Assembly: GCA_946885735.1 (NCBI GenBank)
Contig: CAMPGW010000043.1
Span: forward strand, 1-23,531
Direction: 5' to 3'
DNA length: 23,531 nucleotides
Origin: an uncultured Gammaproteobacteria bacterium
GTDB lineage: Bacteria > Pseudomonadota > Gammaproteobacteria > Xanthomonadales > Xanthomonadaceae
Shown: piece by piece, positions 8,818 to 18,907 of the stretch
How positions within the stretch are numbered: the stretch's first letter is position 1
Layout: each line of letters starts with the position of its first letter
Made by a program: the position numbers and the translations under genes
Notes under the pieces: generated by a model
Told to the model about the DNA's origin: nothing
Seen by the model: the letters and a program-made list of their open reading frames with translations, nothing else
The model's database searches: none

Positions 8818-11024
8818 TGGACGCGGGCGGGCCGGCGGAAGGTCGCGCCCCGCTCGCGCTGTGGGGTGGCGTGGAGTGCACGGTCAACCGCGTCGGCGAC
8901 CGCTTCCACAGCCAGTTGGAGCGATTGCCGGGCGGCCTCTCGCTCGAGGACATCGACCGCGTCGCCGACCTGGGCATCGCCGCGTTGCGTTTCCCCGTGT
9001 TGTGGGAACGGGTGGCGCCGCAGGGCCGGCCCGACTGGTCCTGGAGCGACCTGCGCCTGGCGCGGCTGCGGGAGCGGGGCGTGCGACCGATCGTCGGGCT
9101 GCTGCACCACGGCAGCGGGCCGGCGCACACCTCGCTGGACGACCCCGGTTTTGCGGAGGCGTTCGCGCGCTTCGCGGCCTCCGTGGCCGAACGCCATGCC
9201 TGGGTACGCGACTGGACCCCAATCAACGAGCCGCTGACCACCGCCCGCTTCAGCGGCCTGTATGGCTTCTGGTATCCGCACGCGCGCGATGCACGCGTGT
9301 TCTGGCGCTGCCTGGCCAACGAGTGCCGCGCCACCGTGCTGGCGATGCAGGCGATCCGCCAGGTCAATGCGCGGGCGCGGCTGGTGCAGACCGATGACCT
9401 CGGCCGCACCTTCGCCTCCCCCGGCCTCGAGTACCAGGCGCGCTTCCAGAACCACCTGCGCTGGCTCGGCTGGGACCTGCTGTGCGGACGCGTCGACGCC
9501 ACCCACGCGCTGCACGCGTGGTTGCGCGAATGCTGCGGTGCCGACGAGGCCGAACTCGCGTGGTTCCGCGAGCATGTTTGTGTCCCCGACGTGATCGGCG
9601 TCAACCACTACGTCACCAGCGACCGTTACCTCGACCTCGAACTCGATCGCTGGCCGCCGCAGACCCACGGTGGCAACGGCCGCCACGCCTATGTCGACGT
9701 GGAGGCGGTGCGGGCATTGCCGGACCACACACCCGGCAGCGTGGGACTGCTGCGCGAAGCCTGGGAACGCTACCGAAGGCCACTGGCGATCACCGAGGTG
9801 CATCTGGATGCGCCGCGCGAGGACCAGTTGCGCTGGTTGCAGGAGGCCTGGGACGGCGCCCTGCAACTGCGCGCCGAGGGCATCCCGGTGGAAGCCGTCA
9901 CGGCCTGGTCCCTGTTCGGCGCTTGCGACTGGAACAGTTTGCTCACCCGCGATGGCGGCTATTACGAGGCAGGTGCGTTCGATGCCCGCTTGCCCTCGCG
10001 CCGGCCCACCGCGGTGGCGCGCCTCATCCAGGCGCTCGCGCGCGAGGGCCGCGTGGATGTGGCCACCGAGCCCGCCATGGCCGGCCGCGGCTGGTGGCGC
10101 CGACCCGCGCGCCTGCACCACGCCGCGACCAAGCACCCCGCTCGCGAAGCGGGGTCCGCGTTCGACGCGGACCGGCGGCGTCCGATCCTGGTCACCGGCG
10201 CGACCGGCACGCTCGGCCGCGCTTTCGCCCGCCTGTGCGGCGAGCGCGACCTTGCGTTCCGACTGCTGGCGCGCGAGCAGCTCGATATCGGCGACGCCGA
10301 CTCGATCCGCGCTGCGCTCGAGCAGATCCAACCCTGGGCCGTGATCAACACCGCCGGTTACGTGCGCGTGGACGAAGCCGAGGGCGACGTGGAGCGCTGC
10401 TTCCGGGAGAACGCCCTCGGGCCCGGCCTGCTCGCCGAGGCGTGCGCGCAACGCGGACTGCCGATGCTCGCCTTCTCCAGCGACCTGGTGTTCGGCGGCG
10501 AGCGCGACACGCCCTACCTCGAGCACGATGCGCCGAAGCCCTTGAACGTGTACGGCCGCAGCAAGGCCGAAGCGGAGTCGCGGGTGCTGGACCGGCATCC
10601 CGGCGCACTGGTGGTGCGGACCTCGTCCTTCTTCGGTCCCTGGGACTCGCACAATTTCCTTTGCCATTGCCTACGCTCGTTGCGCGAGCGCCGGGCGTTC
10701 CCGGTGGCGAGCGACCTGACCGTGTCGCCGACCTACGTGCCCGACCTGGTGCGAGCCTGCCTGGACCTGCTGGTGGACGGCGCGTCGGGCCTCTGGCACC
10801 TGAGCAACCGGGAGCCGGTGACCTGGGCGGAGCTGGCGCTGCGCGCCGCGGCCCTGGCCCAGGTCGACGCCAGCGCGCTGGAGCCGCGACCCTGGGAGCG
10901 CATGGGCTGGCGGGCGCCACGGCCGAACTACAGCGCATTGGGCAGCACACGCGCCGCGGAACTGCCTTCGCTCGACGACGCGCTGCGGCGCTACCTGGCG
11001 GCCGTGGAGCTCACCGCGCCCTGA
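8817..11024 (+). CDS. Fusion protein: GH1-type glycosidase domain plus dTDP-4-dehydrorhamnose reductase (RmlD-like) domain
   Basis: A single 736-residue reading frame with two domains. Residues about 10-430 resemble a GH1 TIM barrel: WTPINEP with acid/base candidate Glu138, ITEV with nucleophile candidate Glu327, and AWSLFGACDWNSLLTRDGGYYEAGAFD near the barrel end, a diverged form of the GH1 SLxDNFEW-GY region. Residues 455-736 form an extended-SDR reductase of the RmlD/RfbD family: NAD(P) motif VTGATGTLG, Ser554/Ser555, and catalytic Tyr579-x3-Lys583 in VYGRSK. About 25 linker residues join them. The start overlaps the glf stop (TGATG), and the upstream part of the frame lies inside glf. There is no signal peptide, so it is cytoplasmic. 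Neither substrate is known: rmlA, rmlB and rmlC are absent here, and the barrel could be a hydrolase, a transglycosylase or a binding domain. Confidence 0.85.
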
Positions 11025-11544
11025 GGGCGGGGGCGAGCGCCTCGGCGTAGGAACGCATCGCCTCCGGCGCAAGCCGCGGCGAGCTCAGCACGATCAGCAG
11101 GCCGCCGTCCTCGATAAGCAGGTCGCGGTGCGAGCCCAGCGTGTAGCTGCTGGCCGCGCGCCAGGGCCCGGGCTCGTCGCGAACGTCCACGGCGCCGCTC
11201 GCGCGCACTTCCTTGAGCCAGGTGTCGTACATCAAACGGGTGCCGCCGCGACTGCTGCCGGCGGCCATGGCGCGCTGGCTGCTCAGGCCGATGCCGAGCA
11301 CCAGGTTTCCGCTCGCATCCACGAGTTCGCAACGGCTCATGCCAGCGCGGGAGCCGGCGATGCCAAAGGACGCGGGCCAGGCGGGGAGGAGTGGACACAC
11401 ATCGAGCGCCTGGCGCGACGCCAGCGGGTGGTCGATATCGCGGTGGCGCCACAACGGAACCACCAGCAGGATCGCGAGCAGGACCAGCAACAGCAAACCG
11501 CCGCCGGAAGCTCGGTGCTTGGCCAAGCTGGTGATCCATCCCAT
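11011..11544 (-). CDS. Hypothetical protein with one N-terminal membrane anchor
   Basis: I do not recognise this 177-residue protein. Residues about 15-31 (GGGLLLLVLLAILLVVP) form one strong hydrophobic helix after a short basic N-terminus, which suggests an inner-membrane anchor or uncleaved signal with the rest in the periplasm. The remainder is a mixed alpha/beta-looking domain with SRCELVDASGNLVLGIG and two Cys. It starts 31 bp after the histidine kinase stop on the same strand, so it is probably the last gene of the exporter/two-component operon. A periplasmic accessory or sensing role is a guess. Its 3' end overlaps the convergent fusion gene by 14 bp. Confidence 0.7.
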   Translation of the reverse strand: MGWITSLAKHRASGGGLLLLVLLAILLVVPLWRHRDIDHPLASRQALDVCPLLPAWPASFGIAGSRAGMSRCELVDASGNLVLGIGLSSQRAMAAGSSRGGTRLMYDTWLKEVRASGAVDVRDEPGPWRAASSYTLGSHRDLLIEDGGLLIVLSSPRLAPEAMRSYAEALAPALRAR

Positions 11545-11575
11545 CGGCCGAGCTTGCGCCCGGCCCGGGCCGGCT

Positions 11576-12889
11576 TCAAGCCGTCGGCAGGACCAGGGTC
11601 ACGCAGAGCCCGCCGCCTTCGCGATTGCCGAGGCTGATGCGGCCACCGTGCGCCTCGGCGATCTCGCGCGCCAGCGCCAGGCCGAGGCCGGTGCCGCTGC
11701 GCTTGGTGGAATAGAAGGGCACCAGCGCGTTGGACAGCACCGCCTCGTTCATGCCGCTGCCCCGGTCGAGCACCTCGATGCGCAGCTGGCCCGGCAACTG
11801 GCGCACGCGAAGCGACACCTCGGCGGGCGCGGACCCGGATTCGTGCGCATTCTTGAGCAGGTTGAGCAGCGCCTGCTCGAGCTGGGGAACGTCGAAATGC
11901 GCGTCGGCGCCGGGCAGCGTGCCCTCGACCTGGAACGGCACCTGGCTGCGCAGGCGCGCGACGAAGTCGCTCCAGCGCACCGCCTCGCTGCGCGGCATCG
12001 GCAGCTTGGCGAAGTGCGCATAGCCGCGGATGAAGCCCTCCAGGTGGCGCGCGCGTTCTTCGATGGTCGCGAAAATGGTCGGCAGCTTCTCCAGTTGCCC
12101 GCGCCGCACCAGCTCGCTGCCCGAGTGCGCGAGCGAGGCCACCGGTGCCAGCGAGTTGTTGAGTTCGTGGCTGATCACCCGGATCACCTTCTTCCAGGTC
12201 TGCACTTCCTGGCGGCGCAGCTCGACGGTGATCTGCCGCAGCAGCAACAGTTCGTGCGCGCGCCCGTTGAGGCGGAAGCTGCGGCGGGCGAGATGGTAGA
12301 TCTCCTCCTCGTCCTCGGTGCCGACCGAGAACAGGCCGTCGCCGCCGCGCTCGACGGCATCGCGCAGCGGCGCGGCCGCGCCCGCCAGGATCGCCGCCAG
12401 CGAATGGCCCTCCAGCTTGCGGCCCTGGTTGAGCAACTGCCGGGCGGCGAGGTTGGCGTACACCACCGGCCCGCCATCGGCGACCAGCAGCATCGCCACC
12501 GGCGTGTTCTGCACCATCGTGTCGAGCAACAGCTCGCGTTGCACCAGGCCCAGGCGCTGCTCGCGCAACACGTCGCCGAGGTCGTTGTGCGCCTTCACCA
12601 GGTCGCCGAGTTCGTCGCGGTCGGGCCAGTTGATGCCGAAACTGAAATCGCCTTCGCGGTAGCTGACCACGGTGCCGCCGAGCGCGCGGAACAGGGACAG
12701 CACCGGACGCAGGCGCGCGCGCACCATCCACACCGCCAGCGGCAACAGCAGCAGCAGCGCCAGGCTGCCGACCAGGACCGGGCTGTCCGGCAACAGGTCG
12801 TCGAGGACGAGGGTGCCGACAACGGCCAGCACGACCATGCCGCCGACCATCGCGATCCAGCGGGCGGACAGGGAGATCGAACGGGCCAT
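11576..12889 (-). CDS. NtrB/NtrY-type sensor histidine kinase with minimal periplasmic part
   Basis: A 437-residue membrane histidine kinase. Two hydrophobic segments (about 12-30 and 38-56) are separated by a loop of only about eight residues. They are followed by a HAMP-like linker (about 57-110), a PAS-like domain (about 118-220), the phosphorylation region VISHELNNSLAPV with His241, and an ATPase domain with the N box NLLKNAHE (Asn347), DRGSGM (375-380) and GTGLGL (399-404). It should phosphorylate the response regulator encoded just upstream, whose TGA overlaps this ATG (TGATG). The near-absent periplasmic sensor resembles intramembrane-sensing kinases that work with ABC transporters, and this gene shares an operon with one. 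The stimulus is unknown. Confidence 0.92.
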   Translation of the reverse strand: MARSISLSARWIAMVGGMVVLAVVGTLVLDDLLPDSPVLVGSLALLLLLPLAVWMVRARLRPVLSLFRALGGTVVSYREGDFSFGINWPDRDELGDLVKAHNDLGDVLREQRLGLVQRELLLDTMVQNTPVAMLLVADGGPVVYANLAARQLLNQGRKLEGHSLAAILAGAAAPLRDAVERGGDGLFSVGTEDEEEIYHLARRSFRLNGRAHELLLLRQITVELRRQEVQTWKKVIRVISHELNNSLAPVASLAHSGSELVRRGQLEKLPTIFATIEERARHLEGFIRGYAHFAKLPMPRSEAVRWSDFVARLRSQVPFQVEGTLPGADAHFDVPQLEQALLNLLKNAHESGSAPAEVSLRVRQLPGQLRIEVLDRGSGMNEAVLSNALVPFYSTKRSGTGLGLALAREIAEAHGGRISLGNREGGGLCVTLVLPTA

Positions 12890-14229
12890 CAGGGCCGGGC
12901 GATGCCGAGTCGTTCCATCCGCCGATACAGCGCCTGGCGGCTGAGCCCGAGGTCGGCGGCGGCTTGCGCCACCACGCCCTGCGCGCGGGCGAGGGCCTGT
13001 TCGATGTCCGCGCGGTCGGGCTCGGCGTCCACCGCGGCAGGGGCCGTGGGCGCTGCGTGGGGCAAGCCGAGATCAGCGGTGTCGATCACCTCGCCGGCGG
13101 TGAGCAGGCAGGCGCGCTGCATGGTGTTCTTGAGTTCGCGCACGTTGCCCGGCCAGGCGTGCCGTCGCAACGCCTCGCATGCCGCTTCCGACAGCGACTT
13201 GCCGCCCGCGAGGAAGTGCTCGGCCAGAGGCAGGATGTCGCCCGGACGCTCGGCGAGCGGGGGCAGCCGTAGCTCGATCAGGTTGAGGCGGTAATACAGA
13301 TCCTCGCGGAAGCTGCCGGCGCGGATCATCGCCGGCAGGTCGGCATTGGTCGCGCTGATGACGCGCACCTTCACCTGGCGCTCGCGGTTGGAGCCCAGGC
13401 GTTCGAAACGACCGGTCTCCAGCACGCGCAGGAGTTTCATCTGGCCCGCCGGCGGCAGGTTGCCGATCTCGTCCAGGAACAGCGTGCCGCCGTCGGCGGC
13501 TTCGAACTTTCCCTCGCGCGCCTTGCTGGCGCCGGTGTAGGCGCCGGCGTCGGCGCCGAACAACTCGGCCTCGATCAGTTCCGATGGAAGCGCGCCGCAA
13601 TTGAGGGTGACGAAGGGCCCGTCCTTCACCGCGGAGTTGGCCTGGATGATCTCGGCGATGCGCTCCTTGCCGGCGCCGTTGGGACCACTGACCAGCACGG
13701 GCACGTCGGCGCGCGCCACCTGGCAGGCCAACGCCAGCACGCGCTCGGTGGCGGGATCGCCCCAGACGAAGCCGCGCAGGTCGTACTGCGCCTCCAGTGC
13801 ATGCCGCTGGCGGCGCTCGCGCTGCACGCGCCGGCGCAATTCGCGATTGGCCTGTCCGAGCTCGATGAGGTTGCCGACCGAGGCCATCAGCTTGCGGTCG
13901 TCCCAGGGCTTGGCGAGGTAGTCGGCGGCGCCGGCCTTGATCAGGTCCACCGCCGCGCCCAGGTGCGTCCACGCCGTCAGCAGGATCACCGGCAGGTCGG
14001 GATGGCGACGCCGGACCTCCTGGAACAGCGCCACGCCTTCCTCGCCCGAGGTGGTGTCGGCGCTGAAGTTCATGTCCTGCACCACGAGGTCGACCTCGTG
14101 GCGCTCGAGCATCGCCAGTCCCTCGGCGGGGGAGGCCGCGCCGAGGGTCTGGATGTCCTGCAACGAAAACAGCACCTCGAGCGCGGTGGCGACCGTGGGG
14201 TTGTCGTCGATGACCAGGACCGTGGGCAT
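12889..14229 (-). CDS. Sigma-54-dependent response regulator (NtrC family)
   Basis: A 446-residue transcription activator. The receiver domain (about 1-120) has acidic residues Asp8/Asp9, phospho-acceptor Asp52, Thr85 and Lys108. The AAA+ domain (about 150-385) has a Walker A variant GPNGAGKE (182-189), GAYTGA (229-234) in place of the usual GAFTGA loop that contacts sigma-54, Walker B GGTLFLDEIG (247-256) and arginines in FREDLYYRLN (307-316). A Fis-type helix-turn-helix closes the protein (about 418-440). It lies 16 bp after the second permease and overlaps the kinase start. A -24/-12 promoter in front of the operon's first gene (18908-18923) is its most likely target, giving positive autoregulation. 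The Phe-to-Tyr change keeps an aromatic residue and is probably functional. Confidence 0.95.
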   Translation of the reverse strand: MPTVLVIDDNPTVATALEVLFSLQDIQTLGAASPAEGLAMLERHEVDLVVQDMNFSADTTSGEEGVALFQEVRRRHPDLPVILLTAWTHLGAAVDLIKAGAADYLAKPWDDRKLMASVGNLIELGQANRELRRRVQRERRQRHALEAQYDLRGFVWGDPATERVLALACQVARADVPVLVSGPNGAGKERIAEIIQANSAVKDGPFVTLNCGALPSELIEAELFGADAGAYTGASKAREGKFEAADGGTLFLDEIGNLPPAGQMKLLRVLETGRFERLGSNRERQVKVRVISATNADLPAMIRAGSFREDLYYRLNLIELRLPPLAERPGDILPLAEHFLAGGKSLSEAACEALRRHAWPGNVRELKNTMQRACLLTAGEVIDTADLGLPHAAPTAPAAVDAEPDRADIEQALARAQGVVAQAAADLGLSRQALYRRMERLGIARP

Positions 14230-14245
14230 GCGTCCTATCGTACCG

Positions 14246-15475
14246 TCAGGCGCTGCGCGTCGCGATGGCGGGCGAAATGCCGGAGGCGCGCCAGGCCGGC
14301 GCGTACACCGCCGCGATGCCCACCAGCCACAGCACCAGCGATCCCACGGCCAGGTAGCCCAGGGGCAGCTTGGTCAGCTCGAGCTGGCTCACCAGCAGCT
14401 GGTTCAGGCCGACGGCCAGCAGCAGGCCAGCCACGACGCCACCCGTGGTGATGATGAAGTTCTCGGTGATGAAGTAGCGCAGGATGTCGAGCTTGCGGGC
14501 GCCCAGCGCACGCCGCACGCCGATCTGCTTGCGGCGCTGGTTCACCCACAGCGTGGCCATGCCGACGATGCCGCTGGCGGTGACCAGCAACAGCAGCACG
14601 GTGACCGTGGTGAGCATCCACGCCACGGCGCGGTCGTCGCGGTACATGTCGAAGCGGTCCTCGTCCATGGTGGCCTGCTGCACGATCATCAGGCCGGGGA
14701 CGCGGCCGATGGCGGCCTCGACGTCCTTGATGACGCGGTCGCGCTGGCCGGGCTCGGCGCGCACGACGTAGCGCGAGAAGCTGCCGAGCAGGTCGACGCC
14801 CAGGATGGTGGCCTGTTCGCCGCGGTTGCCGGCATGGGCCCACGGTGTCTGCAGCTTCTCGACCACGCCGATGACGCGATGCGGCTCCGCATTCGGAGTA
14901 CCGCCGAGATAGAAGATCTTGCCGACTGCAGTCGTGCCGGGGTACATCTCGTCGGCCAGTGCCTTGGTCATGATCGCCACCCGACCCATGTCGCGGCTCG
15001 CCTCGGGGTCCACCAGCTCGATCTCGTTGGCGGCGAAGTCGCGGCCCTCGACCAGCTTGAGGCCGAGCGTCTTGACCAGCGAGTCGGCGCCGAAATACAG
15101 GGCCGAGTTCGCGGTGCTGTCGGTCTGGTCGGGCTTGAGCCCGAGGCCGGTGTTCCAGCCGCTGTTCGACAGCGGCGAGGTGTTGGTGCCGGCGACCGAC
15201 ACGACGCCGGGTACGCCGCGGAGCAGGTCCGCCGTGCGCTTGCGCGCCGCCGACATCTGCTCGGGCGTGTCGTATTCCTTGAGTGGAATGACCGCGATGC
15301 GGAAGACTTCGGACTCGGCGGCCACGCCGCTCGGGCGCGATACCAGCGCCAGGCGCTCCTTGATGATGTAGAGCGCGTTGGCGACGATCGCCAGGCTGAG
15401 CGCGACCTGTGCGGCGATCAGCAACGCGCCGGTCTTGTTGCGCAGCAGGGAGGAGAAGATCGGACGGATTTCCAT
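14246..15475 (-). CDS. FtsX/MacB-like ABC transporter permease (second permease)
   Basis: A 409-residue inner-membrane permease with the MacB topology: one N-terminal helix (about 16-38), a large periplasmic domain (about 40-280) and three C-terminal helices. The cytoplasmic coupling motif RRKQIGVRRALGA after the second helix is typical of FtsX-type permeases. It has no ATPase domain of its own and must use the separate ATPase at 16816-17550. It starts 10 bp after the first permease. The two permeases are similar in layout but clearly different in sequence (409 against 439 residues), so they may form a heterodimer. Family members export peptides, macrolides or lipoproteins, or transmit mechanical force; the substrate here is unknown. 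Confidence 0.92.
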   Translation of the reverse strand: MEIRPIFSSLLRNKTGALLIAAQVALSLAIVANALYIIKERLALVSRPSGVAAESEVFRIAVIPLKEYDTPEQMSAARKRTADLLRGVPGVVSVAGTNTSPLSNSGWNTGLGLKPDQTDSTANSALYFGADSLVKTLGLKLVEGRDFAANEIELVDPEASRDMGRVAIMTKALADEMYPGTTAVGKIFYLGGTPNAEPHRVIGVVEKLQTPWAHAGNRGEQATILGVDLLGSFSRYVVRAEPGQRDRVIKDVEAAIGRVPGLMIVQQATMDEDRFDMYRDDRAVAWMLTTVTVLLLLVTASGIVGMATLWVNQRRKQIGVRRALGARKLDILRYFITENFIITTGGVVAGLLLAVGLNQLLVSQLELTKLPLGYLAVGSLVLWLVGIAAVYAPAWRASGISPAIATRSA

Positions 15476-15485
15476 GGCGTTCCCC

Positions 15486-16805
15486 TTACTGGGTCTTGAG
15501 CTGGAGGGCGGGCGTCACCTGGCAGGCACGCCAGGTCGGCAGCAGCCCCGCGAGGATGCTGGAGACGATCGCCAGGCCGAGGGTCAGGCCGAGCATGGCC
15601 CAGTCCATCTTCGCCACCGTGGCCATGGCCTCGGACTGCAGCGAGATCAGCCAAAGGCCGCCGAGGCTGAAGATCAGGCCGAGCAGGCCGCCGGCCAAAC
15701 CGACCACGCCGGCCTCGATCAGGTACTGGCGGAAGATCTCGCCCTGGGTGGCGCCGAGTGCGCGCCGCACGCCGATTTCGCCGGCACGCGACGAGAACTT
15801 GGCCAGCAGCAGGCCGACGGTATTCACCAGGCACACCAGCAGGAAGCCGAAGGCCAGCCAGGTGGAGAGTTTGACGTCCGCGGTGACCACGCCCAGGTGC
15901 TTCATCCACTCCATCACGTTCTGCACGCGAACATTCACCGGACGCGGGTAACGGTTGAGTTTCTTCTGCTCGGTCACGTAGGCGCCGAGGAACTCCTTGA
16001 GCCTGGCCTGGTCGGCCGCGGACTCACCCTCGAACCAGAACTGGATGAAGTCGCATTCCGACTCGATCAGGCCCTGGAAGCCGGGCTTGCTCGGGCCTTC
16101 GCCATTGCAGTTGGTGTTGCCGTTGTTGCCCATCTCGTGGCGAATGGCGGTCTGGAACGGGATGAACAGCTCGTCGTTGCCGGTGAAGCTGCCGCCGTTG
16201 CCGTTGATCAGGCGGTAGTAGCGCGGCCGCGGCTGCCAGGTATCGGACACGCCGGTGATCTGCCACTCGGTGCCGTCCATGCGGATGGTGCGGCCGACCG
16301 GGTTCTCCTGGCCGAACAGCTTCTCGCTCAGTTCGCGGCTGAGCACGACGACGTCGCGCGCGGCGGTCTCGTCCGCGGCTGACCAGATCGCGCCGAAGCG
16401 CATCGGCACCTCGAACATCGCGAAGAAGTCGCGCGTCGGCGCCTGGCCCTGCACCACGAAGGGTGGCAGGTCGGGGCGACCGCTCTCGACGCCGGCGCCA
16501 ATGGTGTAGACGGCGGTGCGGCGGACGCCCTGGCCGCTCTGCAGCAGGTTGCGCGCGTCGATGTAGGTCATCTGGTTGCTGGGCTCGTCGCCCTCGGCGT
16601 AGCCGGCGGCGGGAGAATTGTCCAGGCGCGGCACGAACAGGCGGTCGGACTTGTGCGGGATCGGGTCGCCGGACATCGTGTAGAGCACGGTGAAGGTCGC
16701 CATGCTGGCGGCGACGCCGACCGCGAGCGTGAGCACCATCAGCGCGGTCAGCGCCGGGTTGCGACGCAGGCTGCGCAGGCCGAGCTGGAAGTAGTACTGG
16801 AACAT
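15486..16805 (-). CDS. FtsX/MacB-like ABC transporter permease (first permease)
   Basis: A 439-residue permease: N-terminal helix about 17-41 (ALTALMVLTLAVGVAASMATFTVLY), a MacB-type periplasmic domain (about 45-300) and three C-terminal helices. The motif SRAGEIGVRRALGATQGEIFRQYLIE lies between helices 2 and 3. I chose ATG 16803-16805 because GAGGAG lies just upstream; the longer frame to 16847 adds residues with no family character and would overlap the ATPase gene. It is 10 bp from the ATPase stop. The periplasmic domain contains a Gly/Asn-rich stretch (RLINGNGGSFTGNDE and MGNNGNTNCNGEG) that looks like surface loops. It is the probable partner of the permease at 14246-15475 and of the adaptor at 17597-18868. 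Confidence 0.93.
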   Translation of the reverse strand: MFQYYFQLGLRSLRRNPALTALMVLTLAVGVAASMATFTVLYTMSGDPIPHKSDRLFVPRLDNSPAAGYAEGDEPSNQMTYIDARNLLQSGQGVRRTAVYTIGAGVESGRPDLPPFVVQGQAPTRDFFAMFEVPMRFGAIWSAADETAARDVVVLSRELSEKLFGQENPVGRTIRMDGTEWQITGVSDTWQPRPRYYRLINGNGGSFTGNDELFIPFQTAIRHEMGNNGNTNCNGEGPSKPGFQGLIESECDFIQFWFEGESAADQARLKEFLGAYVTEQKKLNRYPRPVNVRVQNVMEWMKHLGVVTADVKLSTWLAFGFLLVCLVNTVGLLLAKFSSRAGEIGVRRALGATQGEIFRQYLIEAGVVGLAGGLLGLIFSLGGLWLISLQSEAMATVAKMDWAMLGLTLGLAIVSSILAGLLPTWRACQVTPALQLKTQ

Positions 16806-16815
16806 GCTCGGCTCC

Positions 16816-17550
<735 letters not shown>

Positions 17551-17596
17551 CGGGTGTCTCCTTGGGCGTGCGGGCGTGGGTTCGGAAGGGGAGGAA

Positions 17597-18868
17597 TCAG
17601 TCGTTGACGGAAATGCGCTCGGCATCCTCGAAGGCGTCGGTGCCGGAGACCACGACGCGCTCGCCGGGCTGCAGGCCGGACAGGATCTCGACCGCGCTCA
17701 CGCTGGTGGCGCCGAGCTGGATCGGGCGGCGCACGGCGACGTCGCCGTCCATCACGTAGGCGGCGCGCCCGCCTTCGTTCTCGACGAAGGGCCCGCGCGG
17801 CAGCATCAACACGTTGGGCTTTTCCTCGATCAGGATGCGCGCGGTCAGGCGCTGGCTCTGGCGCAGGCCGGGCGGCTGCTCGCCGTCGAAGCGCACGCGC
17901 GCCAGCACCTGGTTGCGCACCACCTCCGGCGACAGTGCCGAGAGCTTGCCGGTGGCGCGGGTGGCGCCGATGGCGACCTCCACGTTCATGCCCAGGCCGA
18001 GGTCGTCGGCGTAGCTCTCCGGGATCTCCAGTTCGACCTCGAGCCGCGACAGGTCCACGACGGTCATCAGCGCGGTATTGGCGGCCACCACCGTGCGATC
18101 GGCCACCGACAGCGTGCCGACCACGCCGTCCACCGGCGAGCGCACGTGCAGTTCGTCGACCCGGCGCTGCATGTCGGCGGTGACCAGGCGCTGGCGCTGC
18201 AGCTCGCTCACGCGGGTGCTGGTCTCCAGCGCGACGTCCTTGATCTCCAGGCCGCTGGCCTGCGCGGCCTGGCGGGAACGGATCTCGGCGGACTTGAGCG
18301 CGTCCTGCGCGCGCAGGTACTCGATCTCGGCGATCGCACCGGCCTTGAAGCCACCTTCGGTGCGGGCGAGCAGGCGCTCGGCGCCCAGGCGCGCGACCTC
18401 GGCCTCGTCGGCATCGCGGCGCGCCAGCAGGCGTTGCTTCTCGGCGAGGATGCGCTGGCGCGCGACCTGCGCCTCGAGCTGGGCAAGCGTGGCCTGTTCG
18501 CGGGCGAGCTGGTTGCTCAGGTCCGGCGAATCCAGGATCGCCAGCAGGTCGCCCTTCTTGACCTTGTCGCCGGCGCGGATCTTCAGCGTGACGGTACTCG
18601 CGGCGGGGGCGTACAGCGTCGGGCTGACGGCGGCGACCACGCGGCCGTTCACCGAGGCGTCGCGCACGAGGGTCCCGCGGGTGACCTCGGCGATGCGCAG
18701 GCGCGAGATGTCCACCGAGCGCGAGCTGCCCAGCCAGCCGGACAGCAGGAAGACGATCGCCGCCAGGCCGGCGATCCCGGCGCCGATCCACAGCAGGCGG
18801 CGGCGGTTGCCGCTCCCGCTGCTGACGGGGGCAATCACGCGGTCCTGGCCGGAGGTGTCCTTGATCAT
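17597..18868 (-). CDS. HlyD/MacA-family periplasmic adaptor subunit
   Basis: A 423-residue membrane-fusion protein: cytoplasmic N-terminus, one helix (about 24-45), split lipoyl/biotinyl-like halves (about 85-118 and 240-258), a long Glu/Arg/Ala-rich coiled-coil hairpin between them (about 118-238), and C-terminal beta-barrel domains. Such adaptors link inner-membrane permeases to an outer-membrane TolC-type channel, but no channel gene is in the window. I chose ATG 18866-18868 over a Met at 18931 because the longer version would start upstream of the predicted sigma-54 promoter at 18908-18923. It is the first gene of the operon, with a 46-bp gap to the ATPase gene. Confidence 0.93.
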   Translation of the reverse strand: MIKDTSGQDRVIAPVSSGSGNRRRLLWIGAGIAGLAAIVFLLSGWLGSSRSVDISRLRIAEVTRGTLVRDASVNGRVVAAVSPTLYAPAASTVTLKIRAGDKVKKGDLLAILDSPDLSNQLAREQATLAQLEAQVARQRILAEKQRLLARRDADEAEVARLGAERLLARTEGGFKAGAIAEIEYLRAQDALKSAEIRSRQAAQASGLEIKDVALETSTRVSELQRQRLVTADMQRRVDELHVRSPVDGVVGTLSVADRTVVAANTALMTVVDLSRLEVELEIPESYADDLGLGMNVEVAIGATRATGKLSALSPEVVRNQVLARVRFDGEQPPGLRQSQRLTARILIEEKPNVLMLPRGPFVENEGGRAAYVMDGDVAVRRPIQLGATSVSAVEILSGLQPGERVVVSGTDAFEDAERISVND

Positions 18869-18907
18869 CGGATGACGCGCTCGCAATGGGGAATTCAGGG
18901 TCCTTTC

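Noticed and set aside
11213..13294. 693-residue plus-strand open frame opposite the kinase and regulator genes
   Set aside because: Gln/Arg/Ala/His-rich low-complexity translation antisense to an obvious two-component pair; no ribosome binding site or family signature.
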